From Flavobacterium sp. KACC 22763 (GTDB lineage Bacteria; Bacteroidota; Bacteroidia; Flavobacteriales; Flavobacteriaceae), in contig NZ_CP117879.1 in assembly GCF_028736155.1 (NCBI RefSeq), forward strand, positions 2,108,001 through 2,172,000: DNA of 64,000 bases, given 5' to 3'. A model generated the notes under the pieces. The model was not told the DNA's origin. It was given only the letters and a program-made list of their open reading frames with translations, and ran no database searches. The position numbers and the translations under genes are program-made. Position 1 is the first letter of the stretch, and each line of letters opens with the position of its first letter. Below, one piece after another: positions 17,974 through 26,927 of this stretch.

Positions 17974-19542
17974 TTATTCAGAAACCAACTTCTCCAATCT
18001 CTCAGAAACTGCAATTTCTTTTCCATTCTTAAAGATTCTAAAACCTTTACCTTTTTTATATTTTTCTCCCGTTTTATCCCAAAGAATCGTAATGATATTT
18101 CCGTGATATAAAACATTATCCAAACAAAACCAATCCCATTTTTCTTGTGGAATCAACGGATTTACTTCAATCTTTTCATCTGCTCTCGGGCGTAAACCAA
18201 TCAAACCTGTAATCACCAAATCATTGAAAGTGGAGTGATTGTAGTAACGGCTTCTTTCTCTGTCGCCCATTAACCAATAACCCGTTGTTTCATCCAAATA
18301 CTCGCCAAGATAAGGTTTTCCCCTATAATATTGCGACTGAACATACAATTCCATCTGTTTGAAATAATCAGGTTTGGCTACAAAATTCTGATTGTAATTA
18401 TTCAAAACATTAGCTAAAGCCGTTAAGGTCTGTGAACTTGCAAAAGGCCAAATTGCACCATCCCATTCGCAGGTTCCTGTTCCATGTGTTCTAAAACGCG
18501 GACTTCTTCTTTCTGCTGTTGTTAAACCGAATGGAGCCGAAAATCCTTTTTCATCCTTAATCTGTTCCCAAGCTTTTTCAAAACCTTTATTTTGCTCTGG
18601 AAGATTAAAATACCACGGAATAAACCCGATTGCTTCTCGAACTTGTGCTAAAGTATCTTTTTCTGTTAAAGTTTCAAAAAAATCACTTTTCTTATTCCAT
18701 AATTTTGTTTCTACTAATTTTTGCAGAACATCAGCTTTCGCTTTGAATTTGGTTTCTGTTTCTTTATCACCTTTCATTTCAGCCATTTTAGAAATCGCTA
18801 CAGCGTTTCCGTACATATAACTGTTAATCGTTGGTCTTGCATTTTGCACTTTTCTTCCTCCGCTTAAAGATTCTTCCATTCCATCTTTTACATCATGCTG
18901 CCAAAACAAACCATCTTTGCGTTGACGATCTTTTTCCCAAACGGCATAATCGGTAACCATGTCTGGGTACAAATCCAATAAGAATTCTTCATCTTTATTT
19001 ACCAAATAACGATTATACAAAGCATCCGCTGTCCAACTGCTGAATTTATACAATTTATTCATCGGTTTTCCATCATTTCCTCTGTACCAAAGTTTCACAT
19101 CCTGCTCGATATATTTCGGATCATGAACCCATCTGAATTCGTTAATATGATGCCCCAACGCACAACTAATCATATTGTATTTATCAGCATACGAACGATC
19201 AACCAAGAACTCGGTAATTGCAAATCCTTGTGGAGTATTTTTAATATGCTTTCGAACGCTCCACCATCTGAAATAATAAATCTCCTCAAAATTCTGCTGT
19301 GGACATTCAAACAACGGAATATTCTTTTCCATCCAAGCCCAAGCGCTGTCATTCGGAATCGCAAATTTTAAGTTTTCATCTTCCATCGTATTGAAATAAT
19401 CAACATAATGTTTAAAGTTTTTTTCTTTTAAAATAACCGATTTTCCTTTTTTAGAATGTTCCGCAGTCGATTTGCAACTGCTGTTTATACAAGCGATTAC
19501 TATTGAAAGTGTTATTATTTTATGTTTGAAATTTGTCAACAT
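17974..19542 (-). CDS. (alpha/alpha)6-barrel glycosidase, GH142-like (MGH1/GH63-type fold)
   Basis: 522 aa. The signal peptide contains a lipobox-like INSSC (Cys22), so a lipoprotein is likely. The rest is an (alpha/alpha)6 barrel: WWSVRKHIKNTPQGF, KFSSWTADALYNRYLV, DGLFWQHDVKDGMEESLSGG, NARPTINSYMYGNAVA, CEWDGAIWPFASSQTLTAL and RSRYYNHSTFNDLVITGLIGL. Candidate catalytic acids lie in DVKDGMEES and CEWDGAIW. The sequence class is that of mannosylglycerate-hydrolase-like barrels. My recollection is that the C-terminal GH142 beta-L-arabinofuranosidase half of the RG-II enzyme BT1020 has this form; here it would be a stand-alone protein. The GH142 call is inference; the barrel call is firmer. Confidence 0.65.
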   Translation of the reverse strand: MLTNFKHKIITLSIVIACINSSCKSTAEHSKKGKSVILKEKNFKHYVDYFNTMEDENLKFAIPNDSAWAWMEKNIPLFECPQQNFEEIYYFRWWSVRKHIKNTPQGFAITEFLVDRSYADKYNMISCALGHHINEFRWVHDPKYIEQDVKLWYRGNDGKPMNKLYKFSSWTADALYNRYLVNKDEEFLLDLYPDMVTDYAVWEKDRQRKDGLFWQHDVKDGMEESLSGGRKVQNARPTINSYMYGNAVAISKMAEMKGDKETETKFKAKADVLQKLVETKLWNKKSDFFETLTEKDTLAQVREAIGFIPWYFNLPEQNKGFEKAWEQIKDEKGFSAPFGLTTAERRSPRFRTHGTGTCEWDGAIWPFASSQTLTALANVLNNYNQNFVAKPDYFKQMELYVQSQYYRGKPYLGEYLDETTGYWLMGDRERSRYYNHSTFNDLVITGLIGLRPRADEKIEVNPLIPQEKWDWFCLDNVLYHGNIITILWDKTGEKYKKGKGFRIFKNGKEIAVSERLEKLVSE

Positions 19543-19564
19543 TTAAAATTCAATCTTTTTAAGT

Positions 19565-19633
19565 TAAACCATGTAAGTAATACAAGTTCAATTAAATTTT
19601 CCTTTATATTTTCTTATATCACTTATATGGTTT
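19565..19633. repeat. AACCATATAAG palindromic repeat (family D)
   Basis: Arms AAACCATGTAAGTAATA and TATCACTTATATGGTTT with an AT-rich centre fill the 100-bp gap between the GH95 and GH142-like genes. It is related to the elements at 1485, 2224, 8445 and 36546. Confidence 0.85.
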
Positions 19634-19642
19634 TAAATATTT

Positions 19643-22099
19643 TTAATTCCCAGTAAAAGTATACGTCTGCCCTGCTTTCATATTCACATCGTAAATATTA
19701 TAATTTGGCAATTGTACTTTAGGCAATTTTGCTTCTTTAGAAATAATCGGTTTTTTCACTTCTACATCATAAAACAACGGATTCGGATTTTTTCCTTTTG
19801 CTTTTTTTAAAGAAGAGCCTTTCAGCGTATTTTGTACTTTTAATCGACAGTTTCCTCCAATTTTCGAGTAAATTTTCAACTCCGAAACTTTATTATTTTT
19901 CCAGGTCATATCTATTAGAAAACCACCTCTGGCAACCAAACCTTTTATGCTTCCATCTTTCCAAACCGTTGGCAAAGCAGGCAATAACTGAATCGCATCT
20001 TCTTGACTCTGCATTAGCATTTCGGCAAAACCAGCTGTACATCCAAAATTTCCATCAATTTGAAATGGCTGATGCGCATCTAACATATTCGGATACGTTC
20101 CACCACCTTTTCTTTGATCTGCTGTTACCAAATGTAATTGATCCTGAATCAATTTATAAGCGTGATTTCCATCTAATAATCTCGCCCATAAATTCACTTT
20201 CCATCCCATTGACCAACCTGTAGATTCGTCTGTTCTATAAATTAAAGATTGTTTTGCCGCTTCAAATAATTCAGGTGTTTTAATTGGCGAAATCTGATTA
20301 CTTGGATACAAGCCATATAAATGCGAAACGTGTCTATGATTATCTTTTGGGTTATCCCAATCATCCTGCCATTCCTGCAGCTGATTGTGTTTTCCGACTT
20401 TCATTGGTGGCATTTTTGCCAAAGCATCACTTATTTTTTTCACATAAGCTGCATCAGGAGAAACCAAAGCCGAAGCTTCCATAACATGCGTAAATAAATC
20501 AAAAACCAACTGATTATCCATTGTTGTTCCCGATGCAATTGTTGCTTTTCCTGTTCCGCCTGCGTGTGTGTTTTCAGGAGAACTTGAAGGAACAACAACT
20601 AAATATTTTGTGTTTGGATCTATCACCATGAAATCCAAAAAGAAATCAGCAGCACCTTTCATAATTGGATAAATTTCTGCTAAATATTTTTTATCACCAG
20701 TATATAAATATCTTTCCCATAAATCCTGACAAACCCAAGCGCCACCCGTCGGCCACATTCCCGAAGCTGCTGAATCTACTGGAGCGGTTACACGCCAGAT
20801 ATCGGTATTGTGATGCAGAACCCAACCGCTAGCATTGTACATTGTTTTGGCAGTTTCTCCACCAGTTACAGCCAACTCTTTTGCCATTTGTACAAAAGGC
20901 TCGTGCATTTCCTGCAAATTGGTTACTTGTGCAGGCCAGTAATTCATTTCGGCATTGATGTTTGTGGTGTATTTACTGTCCCAAGGCGGAGTGACCATAT
21001 CGTTCCAAATTCCTTGTAAATTGGCTGGCTGTCCGCCTGGCTGTGAACTTGAAATTAAAAGATAACGTCCAAACTGGAAATATAAAGCAGCTAATTGCGG
21101 ATCAAATTGTTTCGAGAAATCTCTGATTCTTTCGTTTGTTGGTTTCTTTGTCAATTCGTTTGAACCTAAATCTAAAGTAACTCTGTTGAAGAATTTTTGG
21201 TAATAGTCAACATGCGCTTTCTTTATGGTTTCAAAATCTTTTACTTCGGCTTTAGTTAAATAGTCTTTGCTTTTTGCAATTTCATCTCCCGAAATATCCT
21301 GATAGTTTTTGAAGTTGGTTGCAATCGAAATGTATAAAGTTACTTCATCGGCTTTGTTGATGCTTAAAACGCCGTTGCTTGCATCAATTTCACCGCCTTT
21401 GTTTTTAGCTGTTAATCGGCCTTGAAATTTTACTTTTCCTTTTACACCTTCAAAGTTAGTTCCAACTCCAGAAAGTATAATCTGGTTTCCTTCTGTCGAA
21501 GCAACCGTTTTATCAATCGGACTGTTCATGAAAACATTACAAGTAATCTGCCCTGGTTGACTTGCCGAAAGTTTCACTACAATAACTTGATCTGAAAATG
21601 CAGTCAGAATTTCTCTTGTAAATTCAACACCGTTTACTTTGTATTTTACCTTCGCCGTCGCATTACTGATGTCTAAATCACGATAATAATCCGTATATTT
21701 TTGATGTCCTGCGAATGAAATATACACGCTTCCAAAAGTCTGATACGGCATTCCGTCATTGGTTTGCGACATAATATCCTGTGTTGCCAGATCCTGCGCT
21801 TCATCAAATTTTCCATCAAAAATTAACTGACGAACAATTGGAAGTGCTTTTATTGATTTAGTATGTGCATTGCTGTTTGGAGAACCTGCCCAAATCGTTT
21901 CTTCGTTCAACTGCAAACGCTCTACAGCTGGGTCGCCAAAAACCATTGCACCTAAACGTCCGTTACCTAAAGGCAAGGCTTCGTTCCAGATTGAGGCTGG
22001 TTTATCGTACCAAAGTTTTAGGTCGCTGTTGCTTTGCGCTGTTGTAGCGAAGGAAACAATTCCGAAACAGAGGACTGTAATTTTATTTCTTAAATTCAT
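19643..22099 (-). CDS. GH95 alpha-L-fucosidase / alpha-L-galactosidase
   Basis: 818 aa, signal peptide ending near FATTAQ. It starts with the GH95 N-terminal beta-domain ([27 protein letters not shown] split over about 28-55, then [13 protein letters not shown]) and contains the (alpha/alpha)6 barrel with [31 protein letters not shown] and [12 protein letters not shown]682 in IDGNFG corresponds to the conserved catalytic-base Asp of the family, and the Glu of SPENTH is also conserved. Family members cleave alpha-1,2-L-fucose or, in RG-II and xyloglucan settings, alpha-L-galactose. RG-II side chain A carries terminal L-galactose, which fits the context; specificity cannot be read here. Confidence 0.92.
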   Translation of the reverse strand: MNLRNKITVLCFGIVSFATTAQSNSDLKLWYDKPASIWNEALPLGNGRLGAMVFGDPAVERLQLNEETIWAGSPNSNAHTKSIKALPIVRQLIFDGKFDEAQDLATQDIMSQTNDGMPYQTFGSVYISFAGHQKYTDYYRDLDISNATAKVKYKVNGVEFTREILTAFSDQVIVVKLSASQPGQITCNVFMNSPIDKTVASTEGNQIILSGVGTNFEGVKGKVKFQGRLTAKNKGGEIDASNGVLSINKADEVTLYISIATNFKNYQDISGDEIAKSKDYLTKAEVKDFETIKKAHVDYYQKFFNRVTLDLGSNELTKKPTNERIRDFSKQFDPQLAALYFQFGRYLLISSSQPGGQPANLQGIWNDMVTPPWDSKYTTNINAEMNYWPAQVTNLQEMHEPFVQMAKELAVTGGETAKTMYNASGWVLHHNTDIWRVTAPVDSAASGMWPTGGAWVCQDLWERYLYTGDKKYLAEIYPIMKGAADFFLDFMVIDPNTKYLVVVPSSSPENTHAGGTGKATIASGTTMDNQLVFDLFTHVMEASALVSPDAAYVKKISDALAKMPPMKVGKHNQLQEWQDDWDNPKDNHRHVSHLYGLYPSNQISPIKTPELFEAAKQSLIYRTDESTGWSMGWKVNLWARLLDGNHAYKLIQDQLHLVTADQRKGGGTYPNMLDAHQPFQIDGNFGCTAGFAEMLMQSQEDAIQLLPALPTVWKDGSIKGLVARGGFLIDMTWKNNKVSELKIYSKIGGNCRLKVQNTLKGSSLKKAKGKNPNPLFYDVEVKKPIISKEAKLPKVQLPNYNIYDVNMKAGQTYTFTGN

Positions 22100-22190
22100 A
22101 TTTTATACTTTTTAGGCAAAGCCCGAATTGTTTTTTTAACCGCAAATTGCACAAATTATCACAAATTCATTTGTTTTGAAATTTTACGAA

Positions 22191-22220
22191 TCCTGCAAGG
22201 TTTACAAAACCTTGTAGGTA
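22191..22220. repeat. CCTGCAAGGTTT palindrome (family F)
   Basis: CCTGCAAGGTTTacAAAACCTTGTAGG forms a tight hairpin. Near-identical at 56126-56152; related TAACAG/CTGTTAG versions at 8626 and 36730. Confidence 0.85.
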
Positions 22221-22253
22221 TTATTTCTAATCAAAACCCAAATGTTCTTGAGT

Positions 22254-22379
22254 TACGAGAGCGCGTGAGGGATAGAAGCTGGCTACCAAAGTAGCGCGGA
22301 TAGCCCGACCCGATTTGCGAAAGGGGGCGAAATGAGCGGTTACAAAATTGCCCCCTTTTTCAAATTGGGTCACGCCCAA
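22254..22379. repeat. GTGAGGGATAGAAG...GCCCGACCC...CACGCCC element (family G) with internal GC hairpin
   Basis: Shares GTGAGGGAT, AGCCCGACCC and CACGCCCAAAT blocks with 8670-8761. The copy contains an extra AAGGGGGC / GCCCCCTTTTT stem (about 22321-22360) that could act as an intrinsic terminator, reading best on the plus strand. It lies just downstream of the esterase gene stop. Confidence 0.7.
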
Positions 22380-22382
22380 ATA

Positions 22383-23801
22383 TTACTTCTTAACCTCGTA
22401 AACTTTCAGATTTTTTTCTCCAAACATTTCATATAATTTGTTGATGTCTTTTAAAGCATTTTTCGGTAGTTTTTCACCTTTATCTCCAAAAACCAACAAC
22501 TTCTCTTTTGGTTCAATGACACAAGTCGATTCGTCGATTTCGCCTTTGTCGTTCTTCACTTTATTCAAATCTAGATTTAAATATTTCGCCATAAACGGAT
22601 ACAAAGCCATACGTTTCGAGATTCCGAAATCGTGTCCTTCTTTTGCAAAATGTGCATTTTCGACTAAATCTTTCTTTCCGTACAATTCATACGTTCTTTG
22701 GATAAAAGGAAATTCCAATTCCGGAACTGCCAATGTCCAATCTTTTCCATCAGAGACAATCAATTGCGGTTTTGGTGCCATCATCGCTGAGATTTCGGCA
22801 TTGTTTGTTCCGTTTCCACATAAGTGAATTCCGCGTCCGCTTTCGCATGGACAACCGCCTGAGAAATGAGACGAAACCATTACAACTGGAGCTGAAACTT
22901 TCACTCGATCATCAATAGCCGCTAAAAACATCGTATGCGATCCTCCGCCAGAGCCACCTGTAACTCCAACTCTTGTCATATCAGCATTCTTAACCGTTTC
23001 TAAATAATCCAATAAACGAATTCCGGTTAAAACCTGAACTGTAGATGCAATACTGTTTCTGTGTGTTTCTTCTGGAAATTGCAATAATGATTCTCCCCAA
23101 GCAAATAAATCGTAACCTACCACAATAGCTCCCATTTTTGCCATCATGGCACAACGGTACTGCTCATCTTTTCTATATCTTCCGTCGCCAAAATGTCCGT
23201 CAGGAGTTAAAATAACTGCTGTTTTTTTATTTAACGGATATGGTTTGTAAATCGATCCTGTCGCATAAACACCAGGCAAAATTTCCAATGCAATATTTTC
23301 GACACTGTAATCTTTGTAAATTCTTTTTGGAGTTAAAAGTGGTTTAGATTTTGGTGTAGGGGGCGCCTTATCCAAACCAAATGATTCAATCATACAAGCT
23401 TTTAACTCCGTTTTACGTTTTTCCCATTCTTCTTTCGTCGAGTAAAGACTTTCTAAGTAAAACAAACGTTCTTTTCCTTTATCTACCGAAACTTTATGGT
23501 TTTCATACTTGCGTATGATGTAGGTTCCATCGGGTTGTTTAAAATACATCAATTCAAACGGCGCTAGAATATTAGTCAGCGAAAGTGGCAGATTTCCAGG
23601 TTCAATTCTCCAATCGGCGTAATCCAGTTCTTTTCCTTTTAATAAACCTCTGTCATCGTTGATTGTAACGTTAAAAATCGTTTCGATTTTTTTAAGCGTT
23701 TCTGATACAGGCTTTCTAAAATTAGTGTCAGAAGTGCTTTGCGCATTGGCAAATGTCAAAGCAAAAATGGAAACTAAGAAGATGTATTTTATTTTTTTCA
23801 T
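22383..23801 (-). CDS. Alpha/beta-hydrolase esterase, like the RG-II methylesterase BT1017
   Basis: 472 aa, signal peptide ending at FANAQ. Residues about 25-115 (ETLKKIETIFNVTINDDRG, PFELMYFKQPDGTYIIRK) resemble an STN/FecR-type small domain placed before the enzyme. The catalytic part is an alpha/beta-hydrolase with nucleophile elbow GGSGGGSH (S284), an acidic residue in the following region and H390 in EGHDFG. CxC segments (SGGCPCESGRGIHLCG) may form disulfides. The length and the N-terminal domain agree with the metal-independent pectin methylesterase BT1017 described for RG-II backbones in Bacteroides. That assignment comes from memory of the family plus context, so a different carbohydrate esterase activity remains possible. 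Confidence 0.7.
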   Translation of the reverse strand: MKKIKYIFLVSIFALTFANAQSTSDTNFRKPVSETLKKIETIFNVTINDDRGLLKGKELDYADWRIEPGNLPLSLTNILAPFELMYFKQPDGTYIIRKYENHKVSVDKGKERLFYLESLYSTKEEWEKRKTELKACMIESFGLDKAPPTPKSKPLLTPKRIYKDYSVENIALEILPGVYATGSIYKPYPLNKKTAVILTPDGHFGDGRYRKDEQYRCAMMAKMGAIVVGYDLFAWGESLLQFPEETHRNSIASTVQVLTGIRLLDYLETVKNADMTRVGVTGGSGGGSHTMFLAAIDDRVKVSAPVVMVSSHFSGGCPCESGRGIHLCGNGTNNAEISAMMAPKPQLIVSDGKDWTLAVPELEFPFIQRTYELYGKKDLVENAHFAKEGHDFGISKRMALYPFMAKYLNLDLNKVKNDKGEIDESTCVIEPKEKLLVFGDKGEKLPKNALKDINKLYEMFGEKNLKVYEVKK

Positions 23802-23822
23802 TTTAATATTGTTGTATGTTGG

Positions 23823-23951
23823 TACACGGATGAAACGGATTTACTTCGTAAAGACGCGGATTAAAACGGATTTTCTTTTTCCTAAAAACAAATAAAAAAA
23901 TCCGTGTAAATCCGCGTTTTCGCGATAGCGAATCTGCATCATCCGCGTTCC
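23823..23951. repeat. CGGATTTAC inverted repeat (family B-like)
   Basis: Arms ACACGGATGAAACGGATTTAC... and ...AAATCCGCGTTTTCGCG..., outer GATGA...TCATCC, again nested. They fill the gap between the GH78 gene and the esterase gene. Distinct in sequence from the CACGAATT copies but with the same architecture. Confidence 0.75.
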
Positions 23952-23952
23952 A

Positions 23953-26757
23953 TTATAATGTACATTCTATTGTATAAATTCCAGATCCTAATTCCAAAAC
24001 AGGCTTTTGAGCTTTTTCATCAAAACCTGTCTTAAATCTTTTGCCATCCATTTTTATTTCTGAATTTTTAGCAACCGGCAATTTTATTGTCGCTGTTGTA
24101 TTCACTGGAATCTGAACTGTCAAAATAAATTTGCCGTCCTTCTTTTCCCAAGAAGAAGCAATTTTTCCATAAACCGATTGATAGTCCGCTTTCGCGAAAG
24201 TCATATCGCCTACCACTTCTGGCTGAATAAAGAAATGTTTGAATCCCGGTTTTTCAGGATCGGACATAATTCCGGCTAAACTTTGGTAAAACCATTCTTC
24301 AATTTGCCCTAACATAAAATGATTCCACGAATTTCCTTTTCTCGGATCCCATTGTTCCGTTAAAGTGGTCAAGCCAAATTTAATCTGAAAACCATAACCC
24401 GGCGCATCGTAATGATTGTGCATTCTGTACATCGTTTCATTTTCGCCGTTTCTTGCCAAAGTCTGAAATAAATAACGATTTCCAACATCTCCCGTTGTTA
24501 AACGATCTCCTTTTTCTTTGATATCAGCTAACAGATTTTGCATTACAGCTTCTTTATACTGAGGTTCTACAATATCCATAAAAATCGGAACCGAGTTGCT
24601 AAACTGGCTGTTTGTTCCGTATTGTTTAGTTTCTTCGTTAAAAAATTCCTTATTGAAAGCTGTTTTAATCTCAGAAGCCAAAGTATTGTATTTCTCAAAA
24701 TCTTCCGTTTTTCCTAGTAATTTTGATGCTTTTGCTACTAAATAAGCGCCATAATAATAGTGCGAAGTCGCAGAAAGCGCAATCGGACTGTTTTTAGAAT
24801 ATCCTGCTGGATGCGTTCCGTAATCGTACCAATCGCCTAATCCGTGTGAAACGATATGGTTTGTTGCTTTAGTTCCTAAATAATCCACGTAGTTTTTCAT
24901 TACAGGAAAATATTTTTCTAATAATAAAGCGTCTCCGTAATATTCGTAATACATCCAAGGCAGAATCACACCTGTAACGCCCCATTCTGGAGAATCGGTA
25001 AAATCGCCTCCAAAAATGACATATTCAGGAACAATGGTTGGAATTAAACCGTTATCTCTTTGTGAATCAGAAATATTCTGCATCGTTGCAGGAAGGAAAG
25101 TCTGAAGATTATAATTGAACATTAATCCAGGTCCATTTAACTGAATTTCTTCTAGCCAACCTAACTTTTCACGTTGTGGGCAATCGGTAAAAACACTTTG
25201 AAAATTACTTTTAATCGAATTATTTATCAATTCGTGTGTTTTATTGAAAATCTCATTCGAACATGAAAAACTTCCCGCTTCTCCAGCCGAATTGTAAATG
25301 AAATTCGATTTTAAATCAACCAAAGTTGGAAGCGCTGCATTCTTATCTTCTTTATAATTAATATTTTCAATTTGAACATATTGATAACCGTAGAAACTGA
25401 ATTTTGGCGTCCATTCTTCAACTCCATCGCCTTTTAAAATATAATCGTAATAGTATGGTTTTCCTGATCTTCCCTGCGCGATTGTGCCCTCTTCATTTAA
25501 CCCTTCGGCAACCCAAACACGAATCGTTTGTCCTCTTTTTCCTTTTACTTTGATGGTTGGAAAACCAGAAAGATTCTGTCCCATATCAAAAACATAGAAG
25601 TTTGGTTTCAGCTCTTTTACGGTTTTAACTTCGTATTGTTTCTGAATGGTAACCGGCGGAGCAGTCTGTGGTCTAAGAACTCCTTTTGGTGCTTCCTGAA
25701 TGACAACTTTTTTCCAATCTCTATCTTTGAAACCTTTACGATCCCAACCTTTTTGCTCTAAATTGGCATTGTAATCTTCTCCTCCAAAAATACTGTTATA
25801 CGTAATCGGACTCTTGCTGTATTTCCAAGATCTATCTGACTTTATAATTTCTTCTGAACCGTCGTTATACTTGATTTTCATTTTAAAGAATAAAGTTGGC
25901 GGTCCAAAACTTACAAAGAATTTGGTATATCTTTCTGCAAGTGTGTTGTACATTCCGTTTCCTAACAAAACACCAATTACGTTATCGCCTTTTTGAAAAT
26001 CTTTTGCGCTTAACTCATAAACATTGTAGTTAACCGTTTTATCATAATCTGTCCACAGAGGTGCAAACTGGCTGTTTCCTACCTTTTTCCCATTGATAGT
26101 CAATTCGTAATGCCCTAAACCTGAAATATAAACAACTGCTTCTTTGACTGCTTTTTCGATTTCGAAAGGTTTACGAAGCATGATACTTCTGCGTGCCAAA
26201 GAATCGGAAGCATTGATAAAGGACATCTTTTTTTCTCTGTTGAAAGTGGCTGTGTGGTAGTTTCTACCTTCCGGCAAATGACTGTCGGCCTTTGTAATAG
26301 CTCCAATCCAAATTGGGTTTAAATCTGATTCTAACGAAGCAGTTCTGAACGAAGCTGTTTTGCTCCATTTTGAAACTTTCCCTGATTGATTCCAAACTTT
26401 CACTTTCCAGAAATATTTGGTTTCGCTTTTTAATGTTTTTCCGCTATAAACTATATGCAGGTTTTTGTCGGTATTAACTCTTCCGCTGTTCCAAATATCT
26501 CCGTCGTCATTGTTCAATTTTTCTTCTGATGAAGCTACTAAAATCAAATAAGCAACTTGCGATGCATCGAATTCTTTTGAAACCAATTGCCAGCTTAATT
26601 TCGGCTGATTCTCCACAACTGCTAATGGGTTTTCAGCCATTTCTGTTGTTAAACGTACAGGCAGAATTTGTCCATTTGAAATGAACGTGATTAAAAAAGT
26701 AACAACTAATAATATGTATTTAAAAAACTTCACTTTATATAGTATTTTTTTCGCCAC
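23953..26757 (-). CDS. GH78 alpha-L-rhamnosidase (second copy)
   Basis: 934 aa from a GTG at 26757 that lies inside a repeat arm. A GTG eight codons later (26733) gives the more ordinary signal peptide VKFFKYILLVVTFLITFISNG, so the true start is uncertain. GH78 layout throughout: VRLTTEMAENPLAVVENQPKLSW at the N-terminus, ISGLGHYELTINGKKVG near 215, and barrel motif FTDCPQREKLGWLEE with the probable acid E530 (numbered from 26757). The second acid is probably the Glu of TLTEQWDPRKG. It differs from the other GH78 (WELWNG there), so the two probably have different linkage preferences. RG-II carries several distinct rhamnose linkages, which would explain two GH78 plus one GH106. Confidence 0.92.
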   Translation of the reverse strand: MAKKILYKVKFFKYILLVVTFLITFISNGQILPVRLTTEMAENPLAVVENQPKLSWQLVSKEFDASQVAYLILVASSEEKLNNDDGDIWNSGRVNTDKNLHIVYSGKTLKSETKYFWKVKVWNQSGKVSKWSKTASFRTASLESDLNPIWIGAITKADSHLPEGRNYHTATFNREKKMSFINASDSLARRSIMLRKPFEIEKAVKEAVVYISGLGHYELTINGKKVGNSQFAPLWTDYDKTVNYNVYELSAKDFQKGDNVIGVLLGNGMYNTLAERYTKFFVSFGPPTLFFKMKIKYNDGSEEIIKSDRSWKYSKSPITYNSIFGGEDYNANLEQKGWDRKGFKDRDWKKVVIQEAPKGVLRPQTAPPVTIQKQYEVKTVKELKPNFYVFDMGQNLSGFPTIKVKGKRGQTIRVWVAEGLNEEGTIAQGRSGKPYYYDYILKGDGVEEWTPKFSFYGYQYVQIENINYKEDKNAALPTLVDLKSNFIYNSAGEAGSFSCSNEIFNKTHELINNSIKSNFQSVFTDCPQREKLGWLEEIQLNGPGLMFNYNLQTFLPATMQNISDSQRDNGLIPTIVPEYVIFGGDFTDSPEWGVTGVILPWMYYEYYGDALLLEKYFPVMKNYVDYLGTKATNHIVSHGLGDWYDYGTHPAGYSKNSPIALSATSHYYYGAYLVAKASKLLGKTEDFEKYNTLASEIKTAFNKEFFNEETKQYGTNSQFSNSVPIFMDIVEPQYKEAVMQNLLADIKEKGDRLTTGDVGNRYLFQTLARNGENETMYRMHNHYDAPGYGFQIKFGLTTLTEQWDPRKGNSWNHFMLGQIEEWFYQSLAGIMSDPEKPGFKHFFIQPEVVGDMTFAKADYQSVYGKIASSWEKKDGKFILTVQIPVNTTATIKLPVAKNSEIKMDGKRFKTGFDEKAQKPVLELGSGIYTIECTL

Positions 26758-26916
26758 GAATTCACAAATTAACTCAAATTTTTTCTTTGCGTTTAATTTC
26801 TCTAATTTTTCCTGCCACAGATTAAAAGATTAATCGGATTATAATCTGTGTAAATCATTTTAATCTGTGGCAAATAACTACGCACTTTTTATAAAATAAT
26901 TCGTGAATTCGTGGCT
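26751..26916. repeat. Nested CACGAATT / CACAGATTAAAA inverted repeats (family B)
   Basis: Outer arms GCCACGAATTCACAAATT and AATTCGTGAATTCGTGGC enclose a second hairpin TGCCACAGATTAAAAGATTA ... TTAATCTGTGGCA, in the gap between two exported enzyme genes. The left arm overlaps the annotated GTG start of the GH78 gene. Confidence 0.92.
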
Positions 26917-26927
26917 ATTTCAACTTT

